The translations under genes were made by a program, and so were the position numbers. The notes beneath the pieces were generated by a model that was not told the origin of the DNA, did not search any database, and saw only the letters and a list, made by a program, of their open reading frames with translations. Below are positions 44,414-52,476 of a DNA stretch of 64,000 nt, piece by piece. Origin of the DNA: Mesorhizobium sp. (GTDB taxonomy: Bacteria > Pseudomonadota > Alphaproteobacteria > Rhizobiales > Rhizobiaceae); NCBI GenBank assembly GCA_004017275.1, contig SAKE01000019.1:1-64000 (forward strand). The letters are read 5' to 3'. Numbering within the stretch: the first letter of the stretch is position 1; the number at the start of each line of letters is the position of its first letter.

Positions 44414-45033
44414 CAGTCGAACTTTCCGAGGGGCCAATAGCGCCGCAGATGCGTCCAGTCGGACCACTGATACCCGCGAGCGAGCTCGAAACCTGGCACA
44501 GCGCCGCGCAAGCCCTTGCCGCGGCAGAACGGCATCGGCAGCGCGTTCGAAACTGGGCACGCGCGGTTTACCAGCGGGCGTGGGCGCGCGGCCACATGGA
44601 GGGCTCGAATGCAGGCACCGAGGAGATGGCAGGGTTGATTGCGGAGACAATCTCCGAAATCGCGCGACGAAAGGCGGCTCTGGAGCAGGAATTGCCGCAG
44701 CTCGTGATGGAAATATTGAGCGATCTTATCGGCGCTTTCGATCCGGGCGAGCTATTGGTGAGGGCTGTTCGTCACGCCATAGAGTGTCAATACAGCGGCG
44801 CCGACGTTTGCCTTCATGTTTCTCCCATGCAAGTCGACATGCTTGCACGAGAGTTTGCTCGATGCGACGGCCAGGATGGTCGACCAAGGGTGCGGATCGA
44901 GCCCGACCCGACATTGTCGCCGCAACGCTGCGTGCTGTGGAGCGAGTACGGCAATGTTGACCTTGGACTTGACGCCCAGATGCGCGCGCTGCGCCTTGGT
45001 TTCGGGACGCTCTGTGAGAAAGGCGAGCTATGA
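44410..45033 (+). CDS. rhcL: RhcL (NolV), ATPase-stator protein
   Basis: 207 residues. SctL/FliH-type stator that tethers the ATPase. An N-terminal coiled region (AAQALAAAERHRQRVRNWAR, AWARGHMEGSNAGTEEM) precedes the conserved C-terminal domain (QLVMEILSDLIGAFDPGELLVRAV, VCLHVSPMQVDML, RCVLWSEYGNVDLGLDAQM). It overlaps nolU and rhcN by 4 bp each, and RhcL and RhcN must form a complex, in line with coupled translation. Confidence 0.92.
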   Translation: MTVELSEGPIAPQMRPVGPLIPASELETWHSAAQALAAAERHRQRVRNWARAVYQRAWARGHMEGSNAGTEEMAGLIAETISEIARRKAALEQELPQLVMEILSDLIGAFDPGELLVRAVRHAIECQYSGADVCLHVSPMQVDMLAREFARCDGQDGRPRVRIEPDPTLSPQRCVLWSEYGNVDLGLDAQMRALRLGFGTLCEKGEL

Positions 45034-46388
45034 GAAAGCCCGTCCCAGAACATAACGCTGACGCCGACACTCGAGCTCTCGTTCCAGCAATCTCGTCTTT
45101 GAGGGCTGCGGCCAAGCGAATTGACACGCGTGCGGTGCGCGGTCGGATCACGCGGGCTATCGGCACACTGGTTCATGCCGTCTTGCCAGACACTCGTATT
45201 GGGGAACTTTGCCTCCTAGAGGACCCGCGAACCGGGCTGTCGCTCGAGGCCGAGGTGATCGGCCTGTCGGGTGATGGTGTATTGCTGACACCGATCGGGG
45301 ACTTGGTGGGCCTATCCAGCCGCGCAGAGGTCGTGGCCACTGGCCGAATGCGTGAGGTGCCCGTCGGCGGCGATTTGCTCGGTCGCGTGATCGACAGTCG
45401 TTGCCGCCCATTGGACGGCAAAGGCGAAATCAAGACCGTCGAAACTCGGCCCCTGCATGGCAGAGCCCCCAATCCGATGACGAGGCGCATGATTGAGCGG
45501 CCATTCCCGCTTGGGGTCCGTGTCCTCGATGGTCTGCTGACGTGCGGCGAGGGCCAGCGGATCGGGATTTATGGCGAGCCAGGTGGTGGCAAGTCGACGC
45601 TGTTGTCACAGATCGTAAAGGGTGCCGCCGCTGACGTCGTCATAGTGGCGCTCATAGGCGAACGTGGACGGGAAGTTCGTGAATTCATCGAAAGGAATCT
45701 TGGTGAAGAGGGCCTTCTCCGTACGGTCGTCGTGGTTGAAACATCCGACCGCTCGGCGGTAGAGCGTGCGCAATGCGCTCCAATGGCGACTGCGCTCGCG
45801 GAATATTTCCGCGATCAAGGCCTACGCGTTGCTCTCATGCTGGATTCGCTGACGCGCTTCTGCCGCGCTATGCGCGAAATAGGCCTTGCTGCGGGTGAGC
45901 CGCCGACGCGACGGGGCTTTCCTCCTTCCGTTTTTGGCATGCTGCCAGGCCTGCTCGAGCGCGCCGGCATGGGTGAGCGGGGCTCAATCACGGCCTTCTA
46001 TACGGTGCTTGTAGAGGGTGATGGCACGGGTGATCCAATCGCCGAGGAATCGCGTGGTATTCTCGATGGCCATGTCATCCTCTCACGCGCTATTGCGGCG
46101 CGATCGCATTTCCCCGCTATTGATGTGCTGCAGAGTCGCAGCCGCGTCATGGATGCAGTCGTTTCGGGGACACATCGCAAGGCAGCATCCATTTTCCGCG
46201 AGCTCCTGTCGCGCTATGCCGAGACCGAGTTCTTGATCAATGTTGGCGAATACAAGCCAGGTGGAGATCCCCTGACTGACCGGGCTGTCGCGTCAATCGA
46301 CGAACTGAGGGAGTTTCTGCGCCAGAGCGAAGATGACGCGTCAGATTTCGAGGAGACGGTCGCATGGATGTCGCGTCTGACCGCGTAA
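45030..46388 (+). CDS. rhcN: RhcN, T3SS ATPase
   Basis: 452 residues. F1-like hexameric ATPase that unfolds substrates and detaches chaperones. Walker A is GEPGGGKST at 182-190; the catalytic Glu is in VALIGERGREVREF; Walker B is LRVALMLDSLTRFCRAM, with the family marker PPTRRGFPPSVF after it. Length fits SctN (about 440-450). It overlaps rhcL at the start and rhcO at the end (25 bp). Confidence 0.96.
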   Translation: MRKPVPEHNADADTRALVPAISSLRAAAKRIDTRAVRGRITRAIGTLVHAVLPDTRIGELCLLEDPRTGLSLEAEVIGLSGDGVLLTPIGDLVGLSSRAEVVATGRMREVPVGGDLLGRVIDSRCRPLDGKGEIKTVETRPLHGRAPNPMTRRMIERPFPLGVRVLDGLLTCGEGQRIGIYGEPGGGKSTLLSQIVKGAAADVVIVALIGERGREVREFIERNLGEEGLLRTVVVVETSDRSAVERAQCAPMATALAEYFRDQGLRVALMLDSLTRFCRAMREIGLAAGEPPTRRGFPPSVFGMLPGLLERAGMGERGSITAFYTVLVEGDGTGDPIAEESRGILDGHVILSRAIAARSHFPAIDVLQSRSRVMDAVVSGTHRKAASIFRELLSRYAETEFLINVGEYKPGGDPLTDRAVASIDELREFLRQSEDDASDFEETVAWMSRLTA

Positions 46389-46876
46389 ACTGGATTCAGT
46401 CTTCGAGGTTACGGCTTCTGAAGGAAATGCAAGAGCGTCGTGCCCTTGGCGAGCTGTCCAAGAAGGAAGCCCAGCGCGATGTGGCCGCCTCAGCCGTACA
46501 AAATGCCTCTAGGGAGCTTGCAATGATACAGCAACATTGTTCAAGAAAAGAAGCAGCGCTCTATCAGCATCTGATGTCACTCGACAACTTGTCTAGCGCA
46601 GCGCTCGACCGTCACCGCCTTCACACTGAACAACTTGCCGCTGAGATCAATTCCAGACGGCAGATGCTTGATGATACCCAAATCGCTCAAGAGGAGGCTG
46701 AGATGGCGGCGTCCAGGACGAGGGAGCTATGGGTCATATGTTCGGCGGCAAGGGACAAATGGCAACAAATCGAGGACGACGTGCGGCGCGCCGTCGAGAC
46801 TCATTCGGAGGCCGCAGCCGAGATCGAGGCCGACGATGAGATACTGCTGAAATATGCGAGGGGGTCGCTTGCCTAA
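46364..46876 (+). CDS. RhcO (Y4yJ/RhcZ), stalk protein of the ATPase
   Basis: 170 residues, nearly all helix and charged, predicted as a long coiled coil (LRLLKEMQERRALGELSKKE, EQLAAEINSRRQMLDDTQIA). That is the look of SctO/FliJ stalk proteins that sit in the ATPase pore, and the gene lies directly after rhcN as in other T3SS operons. It overlaps the rhcN end by 25 bp. Sequence alone would not identify it; position decides. Confidence 0.83.
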   Translation: MDVASDRVNWIQSSRLRLLKEMQERRALGELSKKEAQRDVAASAVQNASRELAMIQQHCSRKEAALYQHLMSLDNLSSAALDRHRLHTEQLAAEINSRRQMLDDTQIAQEEAEMAASRTRELWVICSAARDKWQQIEDDVRRAVETHSEAAAEIEADDEILLKYARGSLA

Positions 46877-46929
46877 ATGCCGCGCAACCGGATCCGACGG
46901 TCGCAAGAGGTCGTCCGAATGACACGACC

Positions 46930-47994
46930 GTGCAGTCTTTGATAGGCGCTGCGGTCACACCCGCCATGTTCGAACCAGTTCTGAAACTGTCCCACACGGT
47001 TGTCTCGTGGCTCAATGATACAGCAGCGCCGCGCACGCCGTTTCAAAGCCGGATCAACGAGGTGCCGCTATCGGTGCGAACGGCAGGGCTTGTCTGGCAG
47101 CAGGAACCTGCTGCCATTCCGATGCTTGACTGCGTCTGGAGAGTGGGAGCCGAAACGGTCATCTTGTCACTGTCGCGCCCGCTCGTAGAGGAGTTCATCA
47201 CGACAGTGCAGAACGGCTTGGCCTTCCCTTCCGAGCCAACTGCTTCGCTAATTCTCGAACTCGCTCTGGAGCCGCTTGTCACTCGACTGGAGGAGACGAC
47301 GCGTCTGAACGTGCAACTCGTGCGGGTATGCGAAGCCACGATGCTGGCTCCTCATCTTGAACTCGACATCATTTTCGGCGCGGTCAAGGGCAAGGGCCGT
47401 CTATTCCTGTTCACGCCACTTGACGGCTTAGTACCGCCTGCGTTTCGCGCGCTAGGCGAACTGCTTGCCCAGTTGCCGCGGCAGCTGGGCGGGCTGCCTC
47501 CAGAGCTCCCGCTCATTGTTGCAGGAGAGGTCGGCACGCTTCGCCTTCCTGCGGCGCTTCTTCGAAGCGCATGTGTCGGTGATGCATTGTTGCCCGATAT
47601 TGCGCCGTTCGGCCGCGGCCAGATCACCCTAGCTGTCGGCCAGTTGTGCGCCGAGGCGGATCTTGACGGCGATGAATTAATCTTGCGGGGGCCTTTCCGC
47701 CCGCGACCGTGTCCTTTGGAGAGTGCGCATATGACACAACCCGGATCGCAACTGGAGCTTACTAAGGATCTCGACGATGTCGAGATCGTGCTTGTCTTTG
47801 AATGCGGCCGCTGGCCTATTTCTCTTGGGGAATTAAGAAGTGCCGGCGAAGGGCATATTTTTGAACTTGGATGGCCGATCGACGGCCCGGTCGACATAGT
47901 GGCCAATGGTCAGCGTATCGGGCGTGGCGACATTGTCCGCATCGGAGAAGAGCTGGGCATCAGGCTCCGTGGCGGGTTTGCATGCAATGAGTGA
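46930..47994 (+). CDS. rhcQ: RhcQ, cytoplasmic-ring (C-ring) protein
   Basis: 354 residues. SctQ/FliN-FliM-type protein. The last 80 residues form a SpoA domain (LTKDLDDVEIVLVFECGRWP, ISLGELRSAGEGHIFELG, VDIVANGQRIGRGDIVRIGE). The start is GTG 46930 by frame; no ATG is available in frame, and the two ATGs just upstream (46877, 46919) are in other frames, so the N-terminus is uncertain. Overlaps rhcR by 8 bp. Confidence 0.9.
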   Translation: MQSLIGAAVTPAMFEPVLKLSHTVVSWLNDTAAPRTPFQSRINEVPLSVRTAGLVWQQEPAAIPMLDCVWRVGAETVILSLSRPLVEEFITTVQNGLAFPSEPTASLILELALEPLVTRLEETTRLNVQLVRVCEATMLAPHLELDIIFGAVKGKGRLFLFTPLDGLVPPAFRALGELLAQLPRQLGGLPPELPLIVAGEVGTLRLPAALLRSACVGDALLPDIAPFGRGQITLAVGQLCAEADLDGDELILRGPFRPRPCPLESAHMTQPGSQLELTKDLDDVEIVLVFECGRWPISLGELRSAGEGHIFELGWPIDGPVDIVANGQRIGRGDIVRIGEELGIRLRGGFACNE

Positions 47995-48652
47995 AGCTCA
48001 GCCGACAATCCTGGCGCTTCTTGCGGTTACCGCCGGACTCGGTCTGCTGGTTTTAGCAGTTGCCACGACAACGGCCTTTGTAAAGGTATCAATTGTTCTT
48101 TTCCTCGTCCGCAATGCGCTCGGGACCCAGACCATACCACCCAATGTGGTGCTGTACGCCGCGGCGATGATCCTCACTATGTTCGTTAGTGCGCCCGTTG
48201 CTGAGCAGACCTATGACCGCATGTCGGATCCCAAGCTCCACTATCAGACATTCGACGACTGGGTAAGCGCCGCTAAAGCCGGAAGTGAGCCCTTGCGCGA
48301 GCATCTCAAGAAATTCACAAATGAAGAGCAGCGGCGATTTTTCCTATCTTCGACAGAAAAGGTCTGGCCAGAGGAAATGCACGCTGCAGCCACGCCTGAT
48401 GACTTTGCAATACTTGTACCATCTTTCTTGCTATCAGAATTGAAGCGCGGATTTGAGATAGGATTTCTACTTTATCTGCCTTTTATTGTTATAGATCTGA
48501 TAGTGACAACTATCTTGATGGCAATGGGTATGTCGATGGTCTCACCAACTGTTATATCTGTCCCGTTCAAGATCTTCTTGTTTGTTGCCATTGATGGTTG
48601 GTCAAAATTGATGCATGGGCTTGTGCTGAGTTATACGTTACCGGGAGGCTGA
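47987..48652 (+). CDS. rhcR: RhcR, export apparatus membrane protein
   Basis: 221 residues. SctR/FliP family: four membrane segments (ILALLAVTAGLGLLVLAVAT, KVSIVLFLVRNALGTQTIPPN with the family signature, then IGFLLYLPFIVIDLIVTTIL and ISVPFKIFLFVAIDGWSKLM). Part of the export gate with RhcS and RhcT. ATG 47987 lies inside the end of rhcQ; the frame opens at 47906, but the earlier start would overlap more. Its TGA overlaps the rhcS start region. Confidence 0.95.
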   Translation: MSEAQPTILALLAVTAGLGLLVLAVATTTAFVKVSIVLFLVRNALGTQTIPPNVVLYAAAMILTMFVSAPVAEQTYDRMSDPKLHYQTFDDWVSAAKAGSEPLREHLKKFTNEEQRRFFLSSTEKVWPEEMHAAATPDDFAILVPSFLLSELKRGFEIGFLLYLPFIVIDLIVTTILMAMGMSMVSPTVISVPFKIFLFVAIDGWSKLMHGLVLSYTLPGG

Positions 48653-48654
48653 TC

Positions 48655-48930
48655 ATCACTGAATCCAGCATCATTACTCTTATGAGCCAATCACTGGTGG
48701 TTTTCATGATCTGGATTCTACCGCCGCTCATTGCATCAGTGGTTGTCGGCCTCGTCATCGGCATCCTCCAGGCGGCGACGCAGATCCAGGATGAAAGCTT
48801 GCCGCTCACCGTGAAGCTTCTGGTCGTTGTCGCGGTGATTGGGCTGTTTGCTCCTGTGCTAAGCGCCCCGCTCATAGAGCTAGCCGATCAGATCTTCACC
48901 GAGTTTCCCGCAATGACACTTAGCTACTAG
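48655..48930 (+). CDS. rhcS: RhcS, export apparatus membrane protein (non-AUG start likely)
   Basis: About 91 residues. SctS/FliQ family, two membrane helices (VVFMIWILPPLIASVVVGLVIG and VKLLVVVAVIGLFAPVLSAP) with the QAATQIQDESLP loop signature. Family members have about 10 residues before SQSL; that places the start at codon ATC 48655, 6 nt behind GGGAGG (48643-48648). No ATG, GTG or TTG occurs there; CTG 48649 overlaps the ribosome site and the first ATG is 48682, which would remove nine residues. The gene product is certain, the start is not. Confidence 0.87.
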   Translation: MTESSIITLMSQSLVVFMIWILPPLIASVVVGLVIGILQAATQIQDESLPLTVKLLVVVAVIGLFAPVLSAPLIELADQIFTEFPAMTLSY

Positions 48931-48938
48931 TCCGCCCC

Positions 48939-49757
48939 ATGGACGCGCCATCGGCCGATATTCAAATTCTGATCCAGACGGCTCTCGAACTCGTCGTTGC
49001 GGCAGGTCTTGGGGCAGCCCGCGCGATGGGCATCATGCTGATCTTTCCCGTATTCACACGCTCGCAGATCAGTGGGCTGATCCGGGGCTGTTTGGCTGTT
49101 GGCTTCGCACTACCATGCCTGGCACACGTCAGCGGCGGATTGCCGGCGCTGGATCCTGATACGCGCCTGATCCAGCTAACCCTGCTCGGATTCAAGGAAG
49201 TTTTTGTCGGTGTACTCCTTGGCACTTTTCTTGGCATTCCGCTTTGGGGCCTTCAGGCTGCCGGGGAGCTTATCGACAACCAACGCGGCATCAGCAGCCC
49301 GACCGCTTCGGCCGATCCCGCGACGAACAGTCAGGCTTCCGCGATGGGCGTTTTTCTGGGGATCACTGCGATTGCCATATTCGTCGGATCAGGAGGCCTG
49401 GAAACTTTGATCAGTGTCCTGTACCGCAGCTACTTGATCTGGCCGGTGTATCAGTTTCACCCGACACTGAGTGGGCCAGGAGCAATGGAGTTGTTGGGGC
49501 TTCTCGACAGCATAATGCGCACGGCATTATTGGTATCGGGGCCTGTCGTGTTCTTCCTGATACTGATTGATATATCGATGATGCTGCTGCGTCGCTTTGC
49601 CCCGCAATTTAAGGCGAGCCAACTGTCTCCGGCAATCAAGAACATTGTCTTTCCAGTTCTCATGGTCACCTACGCTGCCTATCTGGTGGAGAGCATGAAA
49701 CTGGAGGTCACACGTGCCAACGGCGTGCTGGAGTGGTTCGACAAATTGCTGCCATGA
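48939..49757 (+). CDS. rhcT: RhcT, export apparatus membrane protein
   Basis: 272 residues. SctT/FliR family, about six membrane helices (AARAMGIMLIFPVFTRSQIS near the start, LGTFLGIPLWGLQAAGELID, VFLGITAIAIFVGSGGLETL, VFFLILIDISMMLLRRFAPQ). Conserved GELIDNQRG is visible. It is 8 bp after rhcS and overlaps rhcU by 4 bp (49754-49757). Confidence 0.94.
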   Translation: MDAPSADIQILIQTALELVVAAGLGAARAMGIMLIFPVFTRSQISGLIRGCLAVGFALPCLAHVSGGLPALDPDTRLIQLTLLGFKEVFVGVLLGTFLGIPLWGLQAAGELIDNQRGISSPTASADPATNSQASAMGVFLGITAIAIFVGSGGLETLISVLYRSYLIWPVYQFHPTLSGPGAMELLGLLDSIMRTALLVSGPVVFFLILIDISMMLLRRFAPQFKASQLSPAIKNIVFPVLMVTYAAYLVESMKLEVTRANGVLEWFDKLLP

Positions 49758-50791
49758 GCGACACAAGTGAAGAGAAGACACACGCCGCCAGCCCGAAGAA
49801 GTTAAGTGAAGCGCGCAAAAAAGGACAGCTGCCACGTAGCTCCGATTTCGTCCGCGCGGTCGGGACTTGCGCTGGGCTCGGCTACCTTTGGCTAAGAGGC
49901 AGCGTGATCGAGGACAAATGCCGGGAAGCGCTCCTATTAGCCACCAAGTTGCAGAGCCTACCTTTCGATACCGCGGTGCCGCAGGCATTGGTTGTGCTCG
50001 TCCAACTCACAGTCGCGGCTGTTGGCCCGCTGCTTGGAACCCTTGTCGCCGCGGTGATTTTGGCCAGCCTGCTAGCCAATGGTGGATTTGTCTTCTCTCT
50101 GGAGCCGATGAAGCTCAGCTTTAAGAAAATTGACCCCTTTGAAGGGCTGAAGCGCTTGGGGTCTGCTCGTTCCATGGTCGAAGTCTGCAAGACCATGTTC
50201 AAGGTATTGGTTCTCAGCGCAACCTTTTCCATTGTCCTTCTCGGGATGTGGAAGACAATGGTCCCTCTGCCGATCTGCGGCATGGGCTGTGTTGGCCTCA
50301 TCTTTATGGAGACAAAATTGCTGATGGGAATTGGCGCCGGCGCACTGCTGGTCGGCGGACTGATCGATCTTCTGCTCCAGCGCGCGTTGTATCTGCGCGA
50401 AATGCGCATGACCAATACCGAAGTGACGCGCGAGTCGAAGGATCAGCAAGGAGCGCCAGAGTTGAAAGGTGAACAGCGTCGCATCCGCGAGGAGGCGGCC
50501 GACGAGCCTGCGCTTGGCGTGCATCGCGCCACGCTGGTCTTAACAGGAAGGGCGGTCCTGATCGGTCTGCGTTACGTTCGCGGTGAAACCGGGGTGCCGT
50601 TCTTAGTTTGCCGTGCCGAAGGTGAGCGCGTTTCACATGTGTTGAGCGAGGCGCGGGCACTACGCCTGACGATCGTCCATGACCATGTCTTAGCGCGTCA
50701 GCTGATAGGCACTACAAAACTCGGCCACGCGGTTCCTATGCAATATTTCCAGCCTGTCGCGAAAGCATTCTTTGCCGCAGGCTTGGCCTAG
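49754..50791 (+). CDS. rhcU: RhcU, switch protein of the export apparatus, lacking NPTH
   Basis: 345 residues from ATG 49754. SctU/FlhB family: N-terminal EEKTHAASPKKLSEARKKGQ, four membrane helices, then a cytoplasmic tail with EVTRESKDQQGAPELKGEQR. In nearly all family members the tail contains NPTH, where the protein cuts itself to switch substrates. Here the aligned stretch reads LVLTGRAVLIGLRYVRGET, so TGRA (264-267) replaces NPTH; the following RYxRGET is normal. No frameshift explains it. Last gene of the nopB-rhcU operon. Confidence 0.93.
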   Translation: MSDTSEEKTHAASPKKLSEARKKGQLPRSSDFVRAVGTCAGLGYLWLRGSVIEDKCREALLLATKLQSLPFDTAVPQALVVLVQLTVAAVGPLLGTLVAAVILASLLANGGFVFSLEPMKLSFKKIDPFEGLKRLGSARSMVEVCKTMFKVLVLSATFSIVLLGMWKTMVPLPICGMGCVGLIFMETKLLMGIGAGALLVGGLIDLLLQRALYLREMRMTNTEVTRESKDQQGAPELKGEQRRIREEAADEPALGVHRATLVLTGRAVLIGLRYVRGETGVPFLVCRAEGERVSHVLSEARALRLTIVHDHVLARQLIGTTKLGHAVPMQYFQPVAKAFFAAGLA

Positions 50792-51060
50792 TCATTGGAA
50801 GTCCACGACTGCCCAGTTCAAAACTGACCTGGCTCCATGCTAGTGGCAAATGTCGGCTGGCCATCCGTGCCCCAGTGTCTCTGTCAGGCCAACCGCGCAA
50901 CCGCGGGCCTGGGGCAATCACTCCCCTCGGATCTGCCACCCAGCAACTACGGCAAGTCCTCCGGGCATGACCTTGCAGCCTCTGCTGGCCGGTGCGTGGC
51001 GCAGTCCGAGGTTTTGAGGCCGGCAGTGCGGATTTGATTGGTGCAGCCGTTGGAATGCCC
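50792..51060. other. Intergenic stretch between rhcU and the nopP promoter
   Basis: About 270 bp without a credible gene or a terminator with a T-run. It separates the structural operon from the tts box of nopP. Confidence 0.4.
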
Positions 51061-51090
51061 TCGTCAGCTAGTCGTCAACTAAGCGCCCTA
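51061..51090 (+). promoter_or_regulatory. tts box of nopP
   Basis: TCGTCAGCTAGTCGTCAACT followed by AAGCGCCCTA, matching the TtsI box framework (GTCAGCT, central TCG, C-rich CCCTA). It lies 57 bp upstream of the nopP ATG. Confidence 0.82.
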
Positions 51091-51147
51091 TGTTGAACAG
51101 CCGTGCTAACTTGAGCTCGGTTGCGAAACATAGGAGTACGAATCGTC

Positions 51148-51951
51148 ATGTATGGTCGAATTGGTGGCTCATCCGATAGTTACCGCGCGCATAATGCCGG
51201 CGAGCAATCGGATGCAGGAAGCGAAGGGTTCGCGGACACATTTGCCCGAATGCACTTATCCGGATCGGAAGGTAGCGGCGCCTCATCATCGGCGGCTCCC
51301 CAAGCATACTCCCTCAATTCCCGACCTCCTGTGGTGGAGATCAACAGGACTTCCTTCAGGAGACAGGTGAGGCAATTTCATGGTGATGAAATCACGCACA
51401 TCGCCGACAATCCTCAAGAGTATTCGGAGTTCGTATCGTCACGAGCCAGGCGCACCGCGGACGTTGCTCAGCAATATGGCATCCGTCGAGATACGGAGCA
51501 CGCGCGATATTTCAGTTACCAATTGGGAGACCGGAGTGCCGGACTGCTGAGAATGGAAGGCGGATTCAGCATGAACGAGTTCGAATCGGAAAGTTGGCGG
51601 GAACAATTTCCTGGTCGAACTGAGGTCACTTCCATAGTGGATCTTCAAGTCGCCCATCCGCTCGTCGAAAATGCGGGCGATATTCTGCTGGAGCATCAAC
51701 TTCGGATAGACGGCGACCGACCGTTGCTGAATTGGCGTGCGGCTAATCCGGAAGCACAAGCGCGCGCGCAGACGATGGGGTTTGTTGAAGTGGATCATGG
51801 CGACCTGGTGCTTGACCCTACGCAGCATCCCGACAAATGGACGAAGAACAGTGCCGGTGAGTGGCAGCGTGCAGGCAAACCTCCACTCTATCTCCACAAA
51901 ACCGAGGATAGCGACAGCAGCGATAGCGGGTCCGACGACGATTTCATGTGA
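51148..51951 (+). CDS. nopP: NopP, type III effector
   Basis: 267 residues. The start MYGRIGGSSDSYR and the whole length match NopP, an effector secreted by rhizobial T3SS, phosphorylated by plant kinases in NGR234 and able to affect nodulation depending on the host. The N-terminal 60 residues are Ser/Gly-rich, as expected for a secretion signal. The C-terminal half (TSIVDLQVAHPLVENAGDIL, NWRAANPEAQARAQTMGFVE) looks to me like a GNAT acetyltransferase fold, a tentative impression. The acidic tail DSDSSDSGSDDD is notable. Position after rhcU equals y4yP in NGR234. Confidence 0.92.
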   Translation: MYGRIGGSSDSYRAHNAGEQSDAGSEGFADTFARMHLSGSEGSGASSSAAPQAYSLNSRPPVVEINRTSFRRQVRQFHGDEITHIADNPQEYSEFVSSRARRTADVAQQYGIRRDTEHARYFSYQLGDRSAGLLRMEGGFSMNEFESESWREQFPGRTEVTSIVDLQVAHPLVENAGDILLEHQLRIDGDRPLLNWRAANPEAQARAQTMGFVEVDHGDLVLDPTQHPDKWTKNSAGEWQRAGKPPLYLHKTEDSDSSDSGSDDDFM

Positions 51952-51969
51952 TTTGTCGACCCGCCGCCG

Positions 51970-51999
51970 AGCCTTGCAACTGGTGACGGTTGCAAGGCT
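51970..51999. terminator. Stem-loop after nopP
   Basis: A perfect 11-bp stem (AGCCTTGCAAC with GTTGCAAGGCT) around an 8-nt loop begins 18 bp after the nopP stop. No T-run follows, so it may stabilise the 3' end or act as a weak terminator. Confidence 0.6.
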
Positions 52000-52476
52000 G
52001 TTGGCAGTGAATGCTAATTGTCCGGCGACAGCCCCGCCTTAGCGCCAGCGCCGCCGAGCAATCCAGCCCATCTCCCAGACAATAAACTGCGGATGCGCAT
52101 CGTGGGTGCTTGCGAGCGGATTGTATTCGGGCCGGAACTCCGCCTCTTGGAACCGAGCTCTCCCGAATCCAATTTTCTCCACCACACCGTTGGGTCGTTG
52201 CGATGCGCCGATCCCGATCGGATCGGCTATGCCTGCTCCGCGCTCGCAGGAAGACCTTCCGCCTCGATCTTGGCGGCGCGATCTCGGCGATAAGTTGGAT
52301 GGGAGGCAAGATACGCCGCCACGTCAACAGCCGGTAACGCGACATCGCAAATCGGCCCTGACGGTAGCCGATCGACTCCAATCGCCGGACCGCAACTCGC
52401 GCAGCGGCATTCGCGGTTTGGCCAGGAGAAATGCTCGCTGACTCACAGCGTGGCCGGCCGCATTCTGAGTGCCCTG
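52000..52476. other. Intergenic stretch between convergent nopP and effector genes
   Basis: About 480 bp. Open frames exist on both strands (for example 52018-52293 plus) but none has recognisable content or a ribosome site. Confidence 0.35.
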
